A stretch of DNA of 64,000 nucleotides from Peptococcaceae bacterium UBA5752 (lineage in GTDB: Bacteria; Bacillota; Dehalobacteriia; UBA4068), in the NCBI GenBank assembly GCA_002419055.1, contig DIFI01000009.1, positions 124,001-188,000 on the forward strand. Reading direction: 5' to 3'. This document shows positions 33,131 to 42,220 of this stretch, one piece after another; position 1 is the stretch's first letter; the number at the start of each line of letters is the position of its first letter. Both the position numbers and the translations under genes were made by a program. The notes beneath the pieces were generated by a model. The model did no database searches. It was given only the letters and a program-made list of their open reading frames with translations, and was not told the DNA's origin.

Positions 33131-34531
33131 ATGGACTATTCTTGGCTGCCTGCCGTTGACCGGATTATCGGCCAATTTATCAATGCAGATGGCGTTTATT
33201 ATCAGCCGCATCTGCTGACAAGCTGCGCCCGTAAGGTAATCAATGACTTGCGTATGCAAATAGCCTCCGGCGATCAATCATTTATCTCAAAAGAACAAGT
33301 ATTATCGGTGGCGGTTGAGCAAACCGCCGCTTTGTATGCGGAGTATAGCAAACCTTCCCTGCGGCGAGTTATTAATGCCACCGGTGTGCCGCTTCATACT
33401 AATTTGGGGAGAGCAGTATTGGCGCCTGAGGCATTGGCGGCAATCGATGACGTAGCCGCCGGTTACTGTAATCTGGAGCTTGATCTTACAACCGGTAACC
33501 GTGGCAGCCGCTATGATCATGTTACGAGATTGATATGTGAACTGACCGGAGCCGAAGATGCGGTGGTTGTCAATAACAACGCCGCTGCCGTGGTTTTGGC
33601 GCTCAACACCTTAAGCGAAGGCGGTGAGGCAATTGCCTCCCGCGGCCAGTTGGTTGAGATTGGCGGCTCCTTCCGCATACCCGATATTATTTGCAAAGGC
33701 GGAGTAACGCTACGGGAAGTAGGCGCTACCAACAAAACGCACCTCGCTGATTATGAAAACGCTATTAGTGAAAGAACGCGGCTGTTGCTAACCGTTCATC
33801 CAAGTAACTTCCGAATCAGTGGCTATACCGAGAGTGTTTCACTGGCCGAGCTTGTTGAGTTAGGGCGTAAGTACAGTTTGCCGGTGCTTGATGATCTGGG
33901 CAGCGGCTGTATCTATCCGCTAGCGGAGGTCGGTATCGGTGAAGAACCGTTGGTTGCGGAAGTGGTTGCCACAGGCGCCGACATTGTGACATTATCCGGC
34001 GATAAGCTCTTAGGCGGGCCGCAGGCAGGAATAATATTGGGTAAAAAAAGTTATATTGCCCAGGTTAAAAAAAATCCGCTGCTTAGGGCTTTGCGGATTG
34101 ATAAATTTACCTTGGCCGCACTTGAAGCAACACTGCGCATTTATCTGACAGGCCGACCGGAGCTGCAACTGCCGGTAATTACAATGCTGATTGCATCGCA
34201 AGAGCTGCTGCGGCAAAGGGCCGAGCATTTGTCCGTATTGCTGCAGGCGTGTGAAGGAAAGTATTATAACAGTGAAATTATTGAAGGTACAACCGAGGCT
34301 GGCGGCGGCAGCTTGCCGGAAGTTAAATTCAGCGGCAGCATGGTTGCCGTTTTACCGCTGGTATTATCAGCTGATCTGCTGATGGCTAAGATGCGCGAGA
34401 ATACGCCGGCTATCGTTGGCTATATCCGCGAGAACAGGGTAATATTTGATCCCCGGACATTGATCGAAGGCGAAAGCGAAATAGTGGCGGCGGCAGTAAT
34501 GAGGATCTGCTCTGAAGCAGGGAAGAAATGA
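33131..34531 (+). CDS. selA: L-seryl-tRNA(Sec) selenium transferase
   Basis: SelA converts seryl-tRNA(Sec) to selenocysteyl-tRNA(Sec) using selenophosphate and PLP. The 466-residue protein has the PLP lysine Lys292 in TLSGDKLLGGPQAGI. Other conserved motifs are NATGVPLHTNLGRA, NNNAAAVVLALN and DDLGSGC. CCGGAGG precedes the ATG. It overlaps selB by four bases (ATGA), so the two are translationally coupled and lie directly upstream of the tRNA-Sec gene. Confidence 0.97.
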   Translation: MDYSWLPAVDRIIGQFINADGVYYQPHLLTSCARKVINDLRMQIASGDQSFISKEQVLSVAVEQTAALYAEYSKPSLRRVINATGVPLHTNLGRAVLAPEALAAIDDVAAGYCNLELDLTTGNRGSRYDHVTRLICELTGAEDAVVVNNNAAAVVLALNTLSEGGEAIASRGQLVEIGGSFRIPDIICKGGVTLREVGATNKTHLADYENAISERTRLLLTVHPSNFRISGYTESVSLAELVELGRKYSLPVLDDLGSGCIYPLAEVGIGEEPLVAEVVATGADIVTLSGDKLLGGPQAGIILGKKSYIAQVKKNPLLRALRIDKFTLAALEATLRIYLTGRPELQLPVITMLIASQELLRQRAEHLSVLLQACEGKYYNSEIIEGTTEAGGGSLPEVKFSGSMVAVLPLVLSADLLMAKMRENTPAIVGYIRENRVIFDPRTLIEGESEIVAAAVMRICSEAGKK

Positions 34532-36432
34532 AAAATATTATCGTGGGCACCGTCGGTCATGTCGATCATGGCAAAACGGAGCTAATCAAATATTTGACCG
34601 GTGTTAATACCGACCGCCTGCCCGAAGAAAAACGGCGGGGAATGACTATTGAACCGGGGTTTACCAGCCTGAGCTTGCCTGATGGGCGGCGTTTCGGGCT
34701 GATTGACGTGCCCGGACATGAACGCTTTGTCCGTAATATGCTATCAGGGGTTGCCGGTATCGATATGGTGATGCTGTTGGTTGCCGCCGATGAGGGTGTG
34801 ATGCCGCAAACACGAGAGCATTTGCATATCATCGACTTGCTGGGTATCAGCAAGGGTGTGATCGTTATCAGTAAATCCGATCTCGTTGACGGTGAATGGT
34901 TGGGGTTGATTATAGAGCAGGTAAAAGAAACCATGGCCGGTACAACGCTTGAATCAGCGCCGATAGTGGCTGTATCAGCGCTGACGGGCAACGGTATTGA
35001 ACAATTATTGGCTGTTTTGGCAGCATTGGCAGATGATGTAGAAGCTCGTACCGGCGGCGGCGCTTGCCGTTTGCCGATTGACCGCGTTTTTAGTAAAGCC
35101 GGTTTTGGCACTATCGTTACCGGAACATTATTTTCCGGTACTATTAACGTTGGCGATACGCTGGAACTATGGCCTAATGGCAAGACGGTGAGAGTACGCG
35201 GCTTGCAGGTGCATGATTGTGAGCAGTCTCAAGCGTCTGCCGGGCAGCGGGCAGCGCTGAATATTGCCGGTGTTGATATAGAAAAGACACCGCGCGGCGG
35301 TTGGATAGCGGCTCCGGGATTATTACGCGACAGCTATCGCGTTGATGTTGCGTTGCGATTATTAGCTGGGGCAAAAGATTTACCGCAACGCTCGCGAGTG
35401 CGTATTCATCATGGCACAGCTGAAGTGCTGGGGCGCATCAACTTGCTCGACAAAGAAGAACTCAAACCGGGCGATAACTGTTTTGCCCAGTTGGAGCTGG
35501 AGAAGCCGTTGCCACCCTTAAAGGGTGATAAGTTGATAATCCGTAGTTTTTCGCCTGTTGCCGTAATTGGCGGCGCGGATGTCATCGACCCCTTGCCGCC
35601 GCGCCATCGCCGCTATCAGAAAGATTTGATAGAACAGTTGCGTCAACGTCAGCAAGGCGACAGCGGCGATAATATTTACGCTGTCTTAAAGCGGCAAAAG
35701 ACGCTGACGACATTGGCAGTGTTGGCTCATGAGGCACAAATTCCGCCAATTGAAATTACTCCGATAATAAATCAAATGGTAAGCGACGGGCGGCTGAGCG
35801 CGTTATTGCTTGATAAAGATGTATTTTATGTATTGCCGGAGCTGCTTTCTTTTTGGCAGCAAAGGCTGACCGATGCGCTTGGAGAGTATCATAAAGGTTT
35901 TCCGCTGCGCGGCGGTATGCTGAGAGAAGAAGCTCGTTCGCGCTATTTTACTGAATTTAACCAAAGACAGTTTTTGGCGCTGATTGGTTATTTTTGTCAA
36001 CGTGCCTTATTACGCGCGCAAGGGGCAATAATAGCATTGGGCGATTTTGACGCAAAATTAGACTCTTTTCAGCAGGAATTGATAGAGCAGATTAAGAATA
36101 CTTGGAAAAACTGTGGTGCAAATCCGCCTGATTGGCAAGAGACTTGCGACGCCCTGGCGATTGATAATAAGCTGCGAACTGAATTATTGATATATCTTTG
36201 CGATCAGGGGATGCTAATCAAGGTTGCAGAGGGTATTTATTTTAGCGATGAGGTGCTCCGGGATCTGATCCATAAGTTGCGCCAGCGCTATAGTGACGAT
36301 GGCTTTACGCTGGCGGAGGCTCGCGATTTATTGGCTACCAGCCGCAAGTATATATTGCCGCTTTGCGAATATTTTGACCGCGAAAAATTGACCAAACGCG
36401 TTGGTGACAAGCGCTATTGGTTGACGCGGTAA
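34528..36432 (+). CDS. selB: Selenocysteine-specific elongation factor
   Basis: SelB is an EF-Tu-like GTPase that brings Sec-tRNA to UGA codons marked by a SECIS hairpin. The 634-residue protein has G1 GHVDHGKT (10-17), a switch with TIEPGFTSL, DVPGHERFV and the SKSD motif. After the three EF-Tu-like domains it has four winged-helix modules (about 375-634) that bind SECIS; the last ends KRYWLTR. It is coupled to selA and ends 12 bases before the tRNA-Sec gene. Confidence 0.97.
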   Translation: MKNIIVGTVGHVDHGKTELIKYLTGVNTDRLPEEKRRGMTIEPGFTSLSLPDGRRFGLIDVPGHERFVRNMLSGVAGIDMVMLLVAADEGVMPQTREHLHIIDLLGISKGVIVISKSDLVDGEWLGLIIEQVKETMAGTTLESAPIVAVSALTGNGIEQLLAVLAALADDVEARTGGGACRLPIDRVFSKAGFGTIVTGTLFSGTINVGDTLELWPNGKTVRVRGLQVHDCEQSQASAGQRAALNIAGVDIEKTPRGGWIAAPGLLRDSYRVDVALRLLAGAKDLPQRSRVRIHHGTAEVLGRINLLDKEELKPGDNCFAQLELEKPLPPLKGDKLIIRSFSPVAVIGGADVIDPLPPRHRRYQKDLIEQLRQRQQGDSGDNIYAVLKRQKTLTTLAVLAHEAQIPPIEITPIINQMVSDGRLSALLLDKDVFYVLPELLSFWQQRLTDALGEYHKGFPLRGGMLREEARSRYFTEFNQRQFLALIGYFCQRALLRAQGAIIALGDFDAKLDSFQQELIEQIKNTWKNCGANPPDWQETCDALAIDNKLRTELLIYLCDQGMLIKVAEGIYFSDEVLRDLIHKLRQRYSDDGFTLAEARDLLATSRKYILPLCEYFDREKLTKRVGDKRYWLTR

Positions 36433-36444
36433 TTAAACCTTTAT

Positions 36445-36542
36445 GGGGGCGGATCTGGCCTGGTGGCTGGCACGGACTTCAAATCCGATTGTGAGGCGGC
36501 GATCCCGTCTTAGGTGTGTTCGATTCGCACGCGCTCCCGCCA
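36445..36542 (+). tRNA. selC: tRNA-Sec (anticodon TCA)
   Basis: This 98-base sequence folds as a selenocysteine tRNA: a long acceptor stem (GGGGGCGG with GCGCTCCC, last pair G-G), a 6-bp D stem CTGGCC/GGCTGG with the four-base loop TGGT, and an anticodon loop CTTCAAA with TCA at 36479-36481. It has a long variable arm (AGGCGG/CCGTCT) and a T arm GTGTG/CGCAC around TTCGATT. The discriminator is G, followed by an encoded CCA (36540-36542). It lies directly after selA-selB. Confidence 0.95.
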
Positions 36543-36545
36543 ATA

Positions 36546-37097
36546 TCAAGGTTGAACAAACGGTACGCCGAACAGATCTGCTATTGAGTGTGCCAGCGCG
36601 CGGGCTATGGCATCCAAATTATTGACTATCCAGTTGGCGTCTTCAACATTATCATGATAGCCGAGTTCTATCAGTACAGCCGGTGCTCTTGTAGCTCTTA
36701 ATTCATATAAATTTGTTACCCCGACTGTGTTGACATTTTGCGGAAGAGGATAAATTTGTCGCAGGTAAGAGGCAAAAAGCCCGGCGATTTGAGCCCCAGT
36801 ACTGCTGGTAGCGTAATAGTAGACATCTATGCCGCGGAGCTGGCCTGTTAAATTTTCCGGCGAAGCGTTTGAATGCAGCGCTAAATGGAGATCGTAATTG
36901 CCGCTGTTTGATAAAGCGACCGAGTCGATAACAGTACCGTTGGGGTTATTGCGGCCATAGGCTATGCCGGCGGCGTCAAGATAGGGGATTAAGGCATCGG
37001 TCAGCCGGTTCATCACTTCTTCTTCACTGCCGGCACCGTTAACATAGAAGTTAAATTCTTGGGTAGAAGGGCTTAGAAAAACTCTGGCTATATTCAT
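36546..37097 (-). CDS. N-acetylmuramoyl-L-alanine amidase (Amidase_3, endolysin-like)
   Basis: Amidase_3 enzymes are zinc peptidoglycan hydrolases. The 183-residue protein has FLSPSTQEFN at the start, a form seen in phage-like and CwlM-type members, the zinc-site glutamate in GSEEEVMN, a zinc histidine in LALHSNAS and the catalytic Glu in LIELGYHDN. There is no signal peptide or cell-wall-binding domain, so export would need lysis, a holin or another route. AGGAGG precedes the ATG. It faces the sel operon and ends three bases from the tRNA-Sec gene. Confidence 0.85.
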   Translation of the reverse strand: MNIARVFLSPSTQEFNFYVNGAGSEEEVMNRLTDALIPYLDAAGIAYGRNNPNGTVIDSVALSNSGNYDLHLALHSNASPENLTGQLRGIDVYYYATSSTGAQIAGLFASYLRQIYPLPQNVNTVGVTNLYELRATRAPAVLIELGYHDNVEDANWIVNNLDAIARALAHSIADLFGVPFVQP

Positions 37098-37165
37098 CTT
37101 TTTCCTCCTGAAAAGGGAAATAGCATTATTAAATATTATATGTCAAGATATAAAGAAGGGTTATT

Positions 37166-37408
37166 ATGGACAACAATGAAAAGAAACAATGGTTGGTGAT
37201 CAGTTTTGCCAATGTTACGGAGGCTATGCGTTCGGAAAAGTTGTTTCTGCGTGCCGGAAGTAACGGAACCTTGATTCCGACACCGCGCGAAATCAGCGCC
37301 TCCTGCGGTATTTGCTGGCGAGCTGAGTTGATTGAGCATTCGATGTTAGAGGCATTAATTAATAGCGAAAAAATATTAACAGATCAAATAAACATCATTA
37401 AGATGTAA
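37166..37408 (+). CDS. DUF3343 protein (putative Se/S carrier-like)
   Basis: This 80-residue protein matches DUF3343, described as a putative selenium/sulfur carrier-like family. It reads WLVISFANVTEAMRSEKLF, LIPTPREISASCGICWR, with a CxxC in ASCGICW. Members often occur beside selenium genes, and here selA-selB-tRNA-Sec lies less than 1 kb upstream, which supports a link to selenium handling. Direct biochemical function is not established. It is monocistronic, with a terminator after it. Confidence 0.78.
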   Translation: MDNNEKKQWLVISFANVTEAMRSEKLFLRAGSNGTLIPTPREISASCGICWRAELIEHSMLEALINSEKILTDQINIIKM

Positions 37409-37462
37409 AAATTCAGATAAAGTCATTTATATATGTCATTGCCAAATTATGCTACTCAAAAT

Positions 37463-37490
37463 GAAAGAACGACATAACGTCGTTCTTTTT
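37463..37490 (+). terminator. Terminator after the DUF3343 gene
   Basis: GAACGAC (37467-37473) pairs with GTCGTTC (37479-37485) around ATAAC, extended by A/T pairs, then T residues. Confidence 0.8.
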
Positions 37491-37566
37491 CATATGGTCA
37501 AGTGCAGGTAAACTATAATAGTATGCCGAATATTAATTAGTTAATATGAACAAGGAAGAGAGATAA

Positions 37567-39801
37567 ATGGATAACTTTGCCTCCCTTAACCCGCAGCAAA
37601 AAGAAGCTGTGACGGCAACAGAAAAACAGATATTAGTGATCGCCGGAGCGGGATCCGGTAAGACTAAGGTTTTGGTTAGCCGCGCTGCTTGGCTGATTGA
37701 GCAGCAGCAACTGAACCCGCGGAACTTGATGGCCGTTACATTTACCAACAAGGCTGCCAAAGAGATGAAAGATCGCTTGGAACAAGCCACCGGTATAGAC
37801 GTCCGCTGGCTTTGGATAGGCACTTTTCACTCGCTTTGCGTTAGGATATTAAGGCGGGAAAACCTGCCGAATGGATTAGATCTCAACTTTACTATTTATG
37901 ATGATGCCGACCAAAAGTCATTGATTAAAAAATGCTTAGTCGATATGGGGCTGGCAAGCGAGGAACGCCTATATTCGCCGCAGTTGGTATTAGGGCGTAT
38001 TAGTGATGCCAAAAGCCGCTTGATTTCCGTTGCTGAATTCACTGCTACAGCCTCCGACCAGCATCAGCGTAATATTGCTGAGCTGTACCGCCGTTATCAG
38101 CGGCGGTTGAGGGAGAACAATGCGTTTGATTTTGATGATCTGCTGTGTGAAACTGTTTGGCTGCTGCAAAAACAACCGGATGTATTAGCCAAATACAAGC
38201 AGACTTTTAAACATATTTTGGTTGACGAATATCAGGATATCAATCATTGCCAGTACCAGTTGATTCATATGCTGGCGGGCGAGGACGGTAATCTTTTTGT
38301 GGTCGGTGATCCCGATCAATCTATCTACTGCTGGCGCGGCGCGGATATCAGCAATATCCTTGACTTTGTTAAAGATTATCCGGCTTGTCGCGAGATTCAG
38401 CTCAATCGTAATTACCGTTCAACAGCTAATATATTAGCCGCGGCCAATAGCTTAATTACCAATAATAATAATCGTAAACCCAAAGATCTGTTTACAGAGG
38501 ATAATCAGGGAGAGCTTATTTTTTTTGCTTTGACAGAGGATGACCGCGAGGAGGCCTTTGCGGTTGTTCAGACAGTTGCTTCACTGCTTGAAGAGGGTTA
38601 TAAATACAGCGATTGCGCTGTGCTATACCGGACCCACGGCCAAAGCGCAGCTATAGAAAAGGCTTGCATACGCTTTGGCGTGCCTTACCGGATTTTTGGC
38701 GGTATAAAGTTTTATGAGCGTAAGGAAGTAAAAGATACGATTGCCTATCTGCGCTTGCTTGTCAACCCCGATGACGGCGAGAGCCTGCAGCGCATCTATA
38801 ATTCGCCTAAGCGTGGTATTGGCAAAACTACCTGGAACAAGCTGCAACAAATTGCCTTTCAACGCGGCGAAAATGTCAATCGACTGCTGGCAGTTGCCGA
38901 CCAGTGTTCCGAATTTAGTGGTACAACGTCACGTAAATTAAAGATGTTGGAGTCGTTACTGGAGCAGATGCGTGTTTTTGCGGCTGGGACTGATTCGGTG
39001 GCGGCAATCATCGCCGAATTGTGGCTCCGGACTGATTATAAAGAGTTGATTGATGAAAAGGATAGTGAAAAACTGGTTGAACGTCTGGAGATATTGGAAC
39101 AACTATATAATACCGCGACAACTTTTGACGAAGATTATCAGCAGATGTTAACTACCTCTGATGAAGACCGGCAATCGCCGCTGACCGCATTTCTTAATCA
39201 AGCAGCGTTGGCTATGGACAGCGATGGTGTTGGCGAGGGCAATGACTATCTGACTCTAATGACGTTGCATGCAGCAAAAGGTTTGGAGTACCAAGTAGTA
39301 TTTATTATCGGCATGGAGGAGGGCGTCTTTCCCCACCGGCGGGCAATATTTAATCTTGGCAATGATGATTTGGAGGAGGAGCGGCGGCTGTGCTATGTTG
39401 GCATAACCCGTGCTCGTGAGCGTTTGTGTCTGACTGCGGCTAAACAACGGTTGACTTGGGGAACATATGAGAGAAACCGTATGTCGCGCTTCCTTTCAGA
39501 AATCCCTCAAGAACTTATGGATGTTAACGGGGTTGATAAAAAACGGATTGAATCGCCTGTGCAGACTAATAGCGGCGGCAGCGTATTTGTGCCTGCCGCT
39601 GTGCCGCGGCCTGCTGTAGCAGCTGCCTCAACTGCAGCTCAGTTACTGATGGTTGGCGATAAAGTGCGGCATGGCAGTTTTGGCGATGGCGTGGTGGTGC
39701 AGGTAAGCGGCAGCGGTGATGATGCCGCGATTTCGGTGGCCTTTCCCGGCGTTGGTATTAAAAAGCTGCTGGTTAAATATGCACCGATCAAAAAGATCTG
39801 A
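37567..39801 (+). CDS. pcrA: ATP-dependent DNA helicase PcrA/UvrD
   Basis: PcrA is a 3'-5' superfamily 1 helicase in repair and plasmid rolling-circle replication. The 744-residue protein shows all motifs: Q motif LNPQQKEAV, Walker A AGAGSGKTK (26-34), VTFTNKAAKEM, Walker B VDEYQDIN, GDPDQSIYCWRGAD, LNRNYRS, LMTLHAAKGLEY and YVGITRARERL. The C-terminus ends in a Tudor-like PcrA tail (VRHGSFGDGVVVQV). AAGGAAGAGAG precedes the ATG. It is followed after 15 bases by ligA, the conserved pcrA-ligA pair. Confidence 0.97.
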   Translation: MDNFASLNPQQKEAVTATEKQILVIAGAGSGKTKVLVSRAAWLIEQQQLNPRNLMAVTFTNKAAKEMKDRLEQATGIDVRWLWIGTFHSLCVRILRRENLPNGLDLNFTIYDDADQKSLIKKCLVDMGLASEERLYSPQLVLGRISDAKSRLISVAEFTATASDQHQRNIAELYRRYQRRLRENNAFDFDDLLCETVWLLQKQPDVLAKYKQTFKHILVDEYQDINHCQYQLIHMLAGEDGNLFVVGDPDQSIYCWRGADISNILDFVKDYPACREIQLNRNYRSTANILAAANSLITNNNNRKPKDLFTEDNQGELIFFALTEDDREEAFAVVQTVASLLEEGYKYSDCAVLYRTHGQSAAIEKACIRFGVPYRIFGGIKFYERKEVKDTIAYLRLLVNPDDGESLQRIYNSPKRGIGKTTWNKLQQIAFQRGENVNRLLAVADQCSEFSGTTSRKLKMLESLLEQMRVFAAGTDSVAAIIAELWLRTDYKELIDEKDSEKLVERLEILEQLYNTATTFDEDYQQMLTTSDEDRQSPLTAFLNQAALAMDSDGVGEGNDYLTLMTLHAAKGLEYQVVFIIGMEEGVFPHRRAIFNLGNDDLEEERRLCYVGITRARERLCLTAAKQRLTWGTYERNRMSRFLSEIPQELMDVNGVDKKRIESPVQTNSGGSVFVPAAVPRPAVAAASTAAQLLMVGDKVRHGSFGDGVVVQVSGSGDDAAISVAFPGVGIKKLLVKYAPIKKI

Positions 39802-39816
39802 TTTTGAGGTAATATC

Positions 39817-41817
39817 ATGGATAAGATACAAGCCCAACAAAGAATTAGCGAACTGACAGAGCAATTAAAACTGTATAACCGTGCCTATTACGAAAATGAC
39901 GCGCCTTTGATCAGCGATTATGAATATGATATGTTGATTAAGGAGCTACAGGCTCTGGAGGCTGAGTTTCCGGAATTAGCGGAGGAGGACTCGCCAAGTC
40001 GGCATGTTGGTGGACAGGCTTTAGCCAAATTTGCTGCCATACAGCACCCCCGACCACTGTTATCGCTTGATAATACATTTTCTTATGAGGAAGTTGCAGC
40101 TTTTATCAGTCGTATTGCCAGAGCTATTGGTAATACAAGGCCTATGTTTGTGCTTGAGCAGAAGATCGATGGTTTGAGCGTGGCGATTACTTATCAAAAC
40201 GGCCGTTTACAGATGGCGGCAACTCGCGGCGATGGCCTTGTCGGCGAAAATGTAACAGATAATATAAAAACTATTAAATCGCTACCGAAGCGGTTGCCGG
40301 AGAATTTGCCGCTATTGGTGCTGCGCGGCGAAGTCTATATGCCTAAACTAAGCTTTGCAGCTCTCAATGAGGAGCGCGAGGAGGCAGGGGAGAGTCTGTT
40401 TGCCAACCCCCGTAATGCAGCCGCCGGTTCGCTGCGCCAGCTTGATGCGGCGGTTACAGCGTCGCGTAATCTGGATATATTTGTTTACGATATTGTTGCG
40501 TCCGTTGGCATTGAAATAACGACACAAGAGCAGATGCTTTGCTATTTGGAGGGTTTGGGCTTTCCGGTCAACAATGAGCGGCGTCAGTTATCAGATATGG
40601 AAAAGATCGCAGAATATATTGAGTATTGCCGCGAGCTGCGCCACAGTCTTCCTTATGATACCGACGGTATGGTTTTAAAGCTCGATGATATCGGTATCAG
40701 AGATGAGATCGGTTATACTGCCAAATCGCCGCGCTGGGCTTTTGCTTTTAAATTTCCGCCGGAGGAGGCGGAAACGAAAGTTAATGATGTCATTGTCGGC
40801 GTTGGTCGTACAGGCGTTTTGACTCCGACGGCGATATTGGAACCGGTATTATTAGCCGGCAGCACTATCAGTCGCGCTACCTTGCATAACGAAGATTTAA
40901 TCAAAGATAAAGATATACGCATTGGGGATACGGTGATCATTCATAAGGCCGGGGACGTGATTCCCGAGGTAGTACGCTCATTGCCGGAAAAACGTGATGG
41001 CAGTGAAAGGGAGTTTATTATGCCGCAAGTTTGCCCGGAATGCGGCAGTGCTGTGATCCGTGAACAAAACTATGCAGCCAGCCGTTGCACTAATATTGAT
41101 TGCCCGGCACGGCTGCGGGAGCTGCTGCTGCATTTTGTCAGTAAAAAAGCCATGGATATTGATGGCATGGGGCCTGTGGTAATAGGCCAATTGCTGGCTA
41201 AAGGTCGACTAACAGATCCGGCAGATATCTATACCCTGCAAGAAAGCGATATCGCGCCGCTGGACCGGTTGGGTGAAAAGTCGGCGGCCAATATTATCGC
41301 AGCAATTGAGAAGAGTAAAAATCTGCCGCCATCCAGGTTATTATTTGCGCTGGGTATCCGCTATGTTGGCGAACGGGTAGCAAAGATATTAATCGCTCAT
41401 TATCATTCTATTGAGAAGCTGATGTCGGCTACAGTGGAAGAATTAACACAGATAGAAGATATCGGTGAAAAGATTGCCGCCGGTATTACCGAGTATTTTG
41501 CCAAAGCAGAAAACCGCCAGAGGATTGAGAGGCTGGCTTTATATGGATTAACTTTAACAGAGCAGGGACAACAGTTGCTCGGGAATAATCTTGCGGGATT
41601 AACTTTCGTACTCAGCGGTACGCTGCCGACACTAACGCGTGAGCAGGCAAAAGAATTGATCGAATCTCATGGAGGTATTACTTCCGGTTCGGTCAGCAAA
41701 AGGACCAGCTATTTGTTATTGGGAGAAAACGGCGGCAGTAAAGTTGCCAAAGCGCAATCTTTAAATATTCCAATTATTGATGAGGAGACATTGCGGCAAA
41801 TGGTTTCAGAGAGCTAA
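39817..41817 (+). CDS. ligA: NAD+-dependent DNA ligase
   Basis: LigA seals nicks using NAD+. The 666-residue protein has the NAD-binding Ia domain (YYENDAPLISDYEYD), the adenylated Lys116 in EQKIDGLS and the nucleotidyltransferase motifs LRGEVYMP and DGMVLKLD. It continues with the OB fold, a four-cysteine zinc finger (CPECG and CTNIDC), helix-hairpin-helix repeats and a C-terminal BRCT domain (GLTFVLSGTLPTLTREQA). TGAGGTAAT precedes the ATG. It is in line with pcrA; the hyp genes begin 35 bases after its stop. Confidence 0.97.
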   Translation: MDKIQAQQRISELTEQLKLYNRAYYENDAPLISDYEYDMLIKELQALEAEFPELAEEDSPSRHVGGQALAKFAAIQHPRPLLSLDNTFSYEEVAAFISRIARAIGNTRPMFVLEQKIDGLSVAITYQNGRLQMAATRGDGLVGENVTDNIKTIKSLPKRLPENLPLLVLRGEVYMPKLSFAALNEEREEAGESLFANPRNAAAGSLRQLDAAVTASRNLDIFVYDIVASVGIEITTQEQMLCYLEGLGFPVNNERRQLSDMEKIAEYIEYCRELRHSLPYDTDGMVLKLDDIGIRDEIGYTAKSPRWAFAFKFPPEEAETKVNDVIVGVGRTGVLTPTAILEPVLLAGSTISRATLHNEDLIKDKDIRIGDTVIIHKAGDVIPEVVRSLPEKRDGSEREFIMPQVCPECGSAVIREQNYAASRCTNIDCPARLRELLLHFVSKKAMDIDGMGPVVIGQLLAKGRLTDPADIYTLQESDIAPLDRLGEKSAANIIAAIEKSKNLPPSRLLFALGIRYVGERVAKILIAHYHSIEKLMSATVEELTQIEDIGEKIAAGITEYFAKAENRQRIERLALYGLTLTEQGQQLLGNNLAGLTFVLSGTLPTLTREQAKELIESHGGITSGSVSKRTSYLLLGENGGSKVAKAQSLNIPIIDEETLRQMVSES

Positions 41818-41852
41818 AATAGTATTGGTGTTTTTATTACGGAGGTTAATTA

Positions 41853-42197
41853 ATGCATGAAGCATCTTTAATGGAAAATCTCTTAAGTATTGCACAAGAA
41901 TCATTAAGCGGGTACAATGTGATTAAGATTAACTGCATGAGCGTCAAGGCTGGAAGATTGGCTAATATATTACCCGATGCGCTTAGATTTGCATTTCAAT
42001 CATTGGCTGCCGAACCGTTTGCGGGAGCGCGTTTGGAAATAGAAGTATTGCCGATTACTGCACGTTGCCTTGATTGCGGTACGGAGTATCAAAGCATGAA
42101 TATACCGTTGGTTTGCTCTCATTGCGGCAGTAATGTGGCGGAAATATTGAGCGGTAGCGAAGTATACTTAGATAGTATAGATTTTGATGAAAAATAA
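41853..42197 (+). CDS. hypA: Hydrogenase nickel incorporation protein HypA
   Basis: HypA delivers nickel to the hydrogenase large subunit with HypB. The 114-residue protein begins MHE, the nickel-binding N-terminus (Met1, His2, Glu3), and has the zinc site Cys72, Cys75, Cys88 and Cys91 (RCLDCG and VCSHCG). ACGGAGG precedes the ATG. It is first of the contiguous set hypA-B-F-C-D-E, which directly precedes the hydrogenase structural operon. Confidence 0.95.
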   Translation: MHEASLMENLLSIAQESLSGYNVIKINCMSVKAGRLANILPDALRFAFQSLAAEPFAGARLEIEVLPITARCLDCGTEYQSMNIPLVCSHCGSNVAEILSGSEVYLDSIDFDEK

Positions 42198-42220
42198 TCA
42201 TTTAATTTTTGAGGTGGATT

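Noticed and set aside
33131..36542. The sel region as a recently acquired genomic island at a tRNA.
   Set aside because: Codon use and base composition look like the neighbours, no integrase is present, and the order selA-selB-tRNA-Sec is the usual functional operon.
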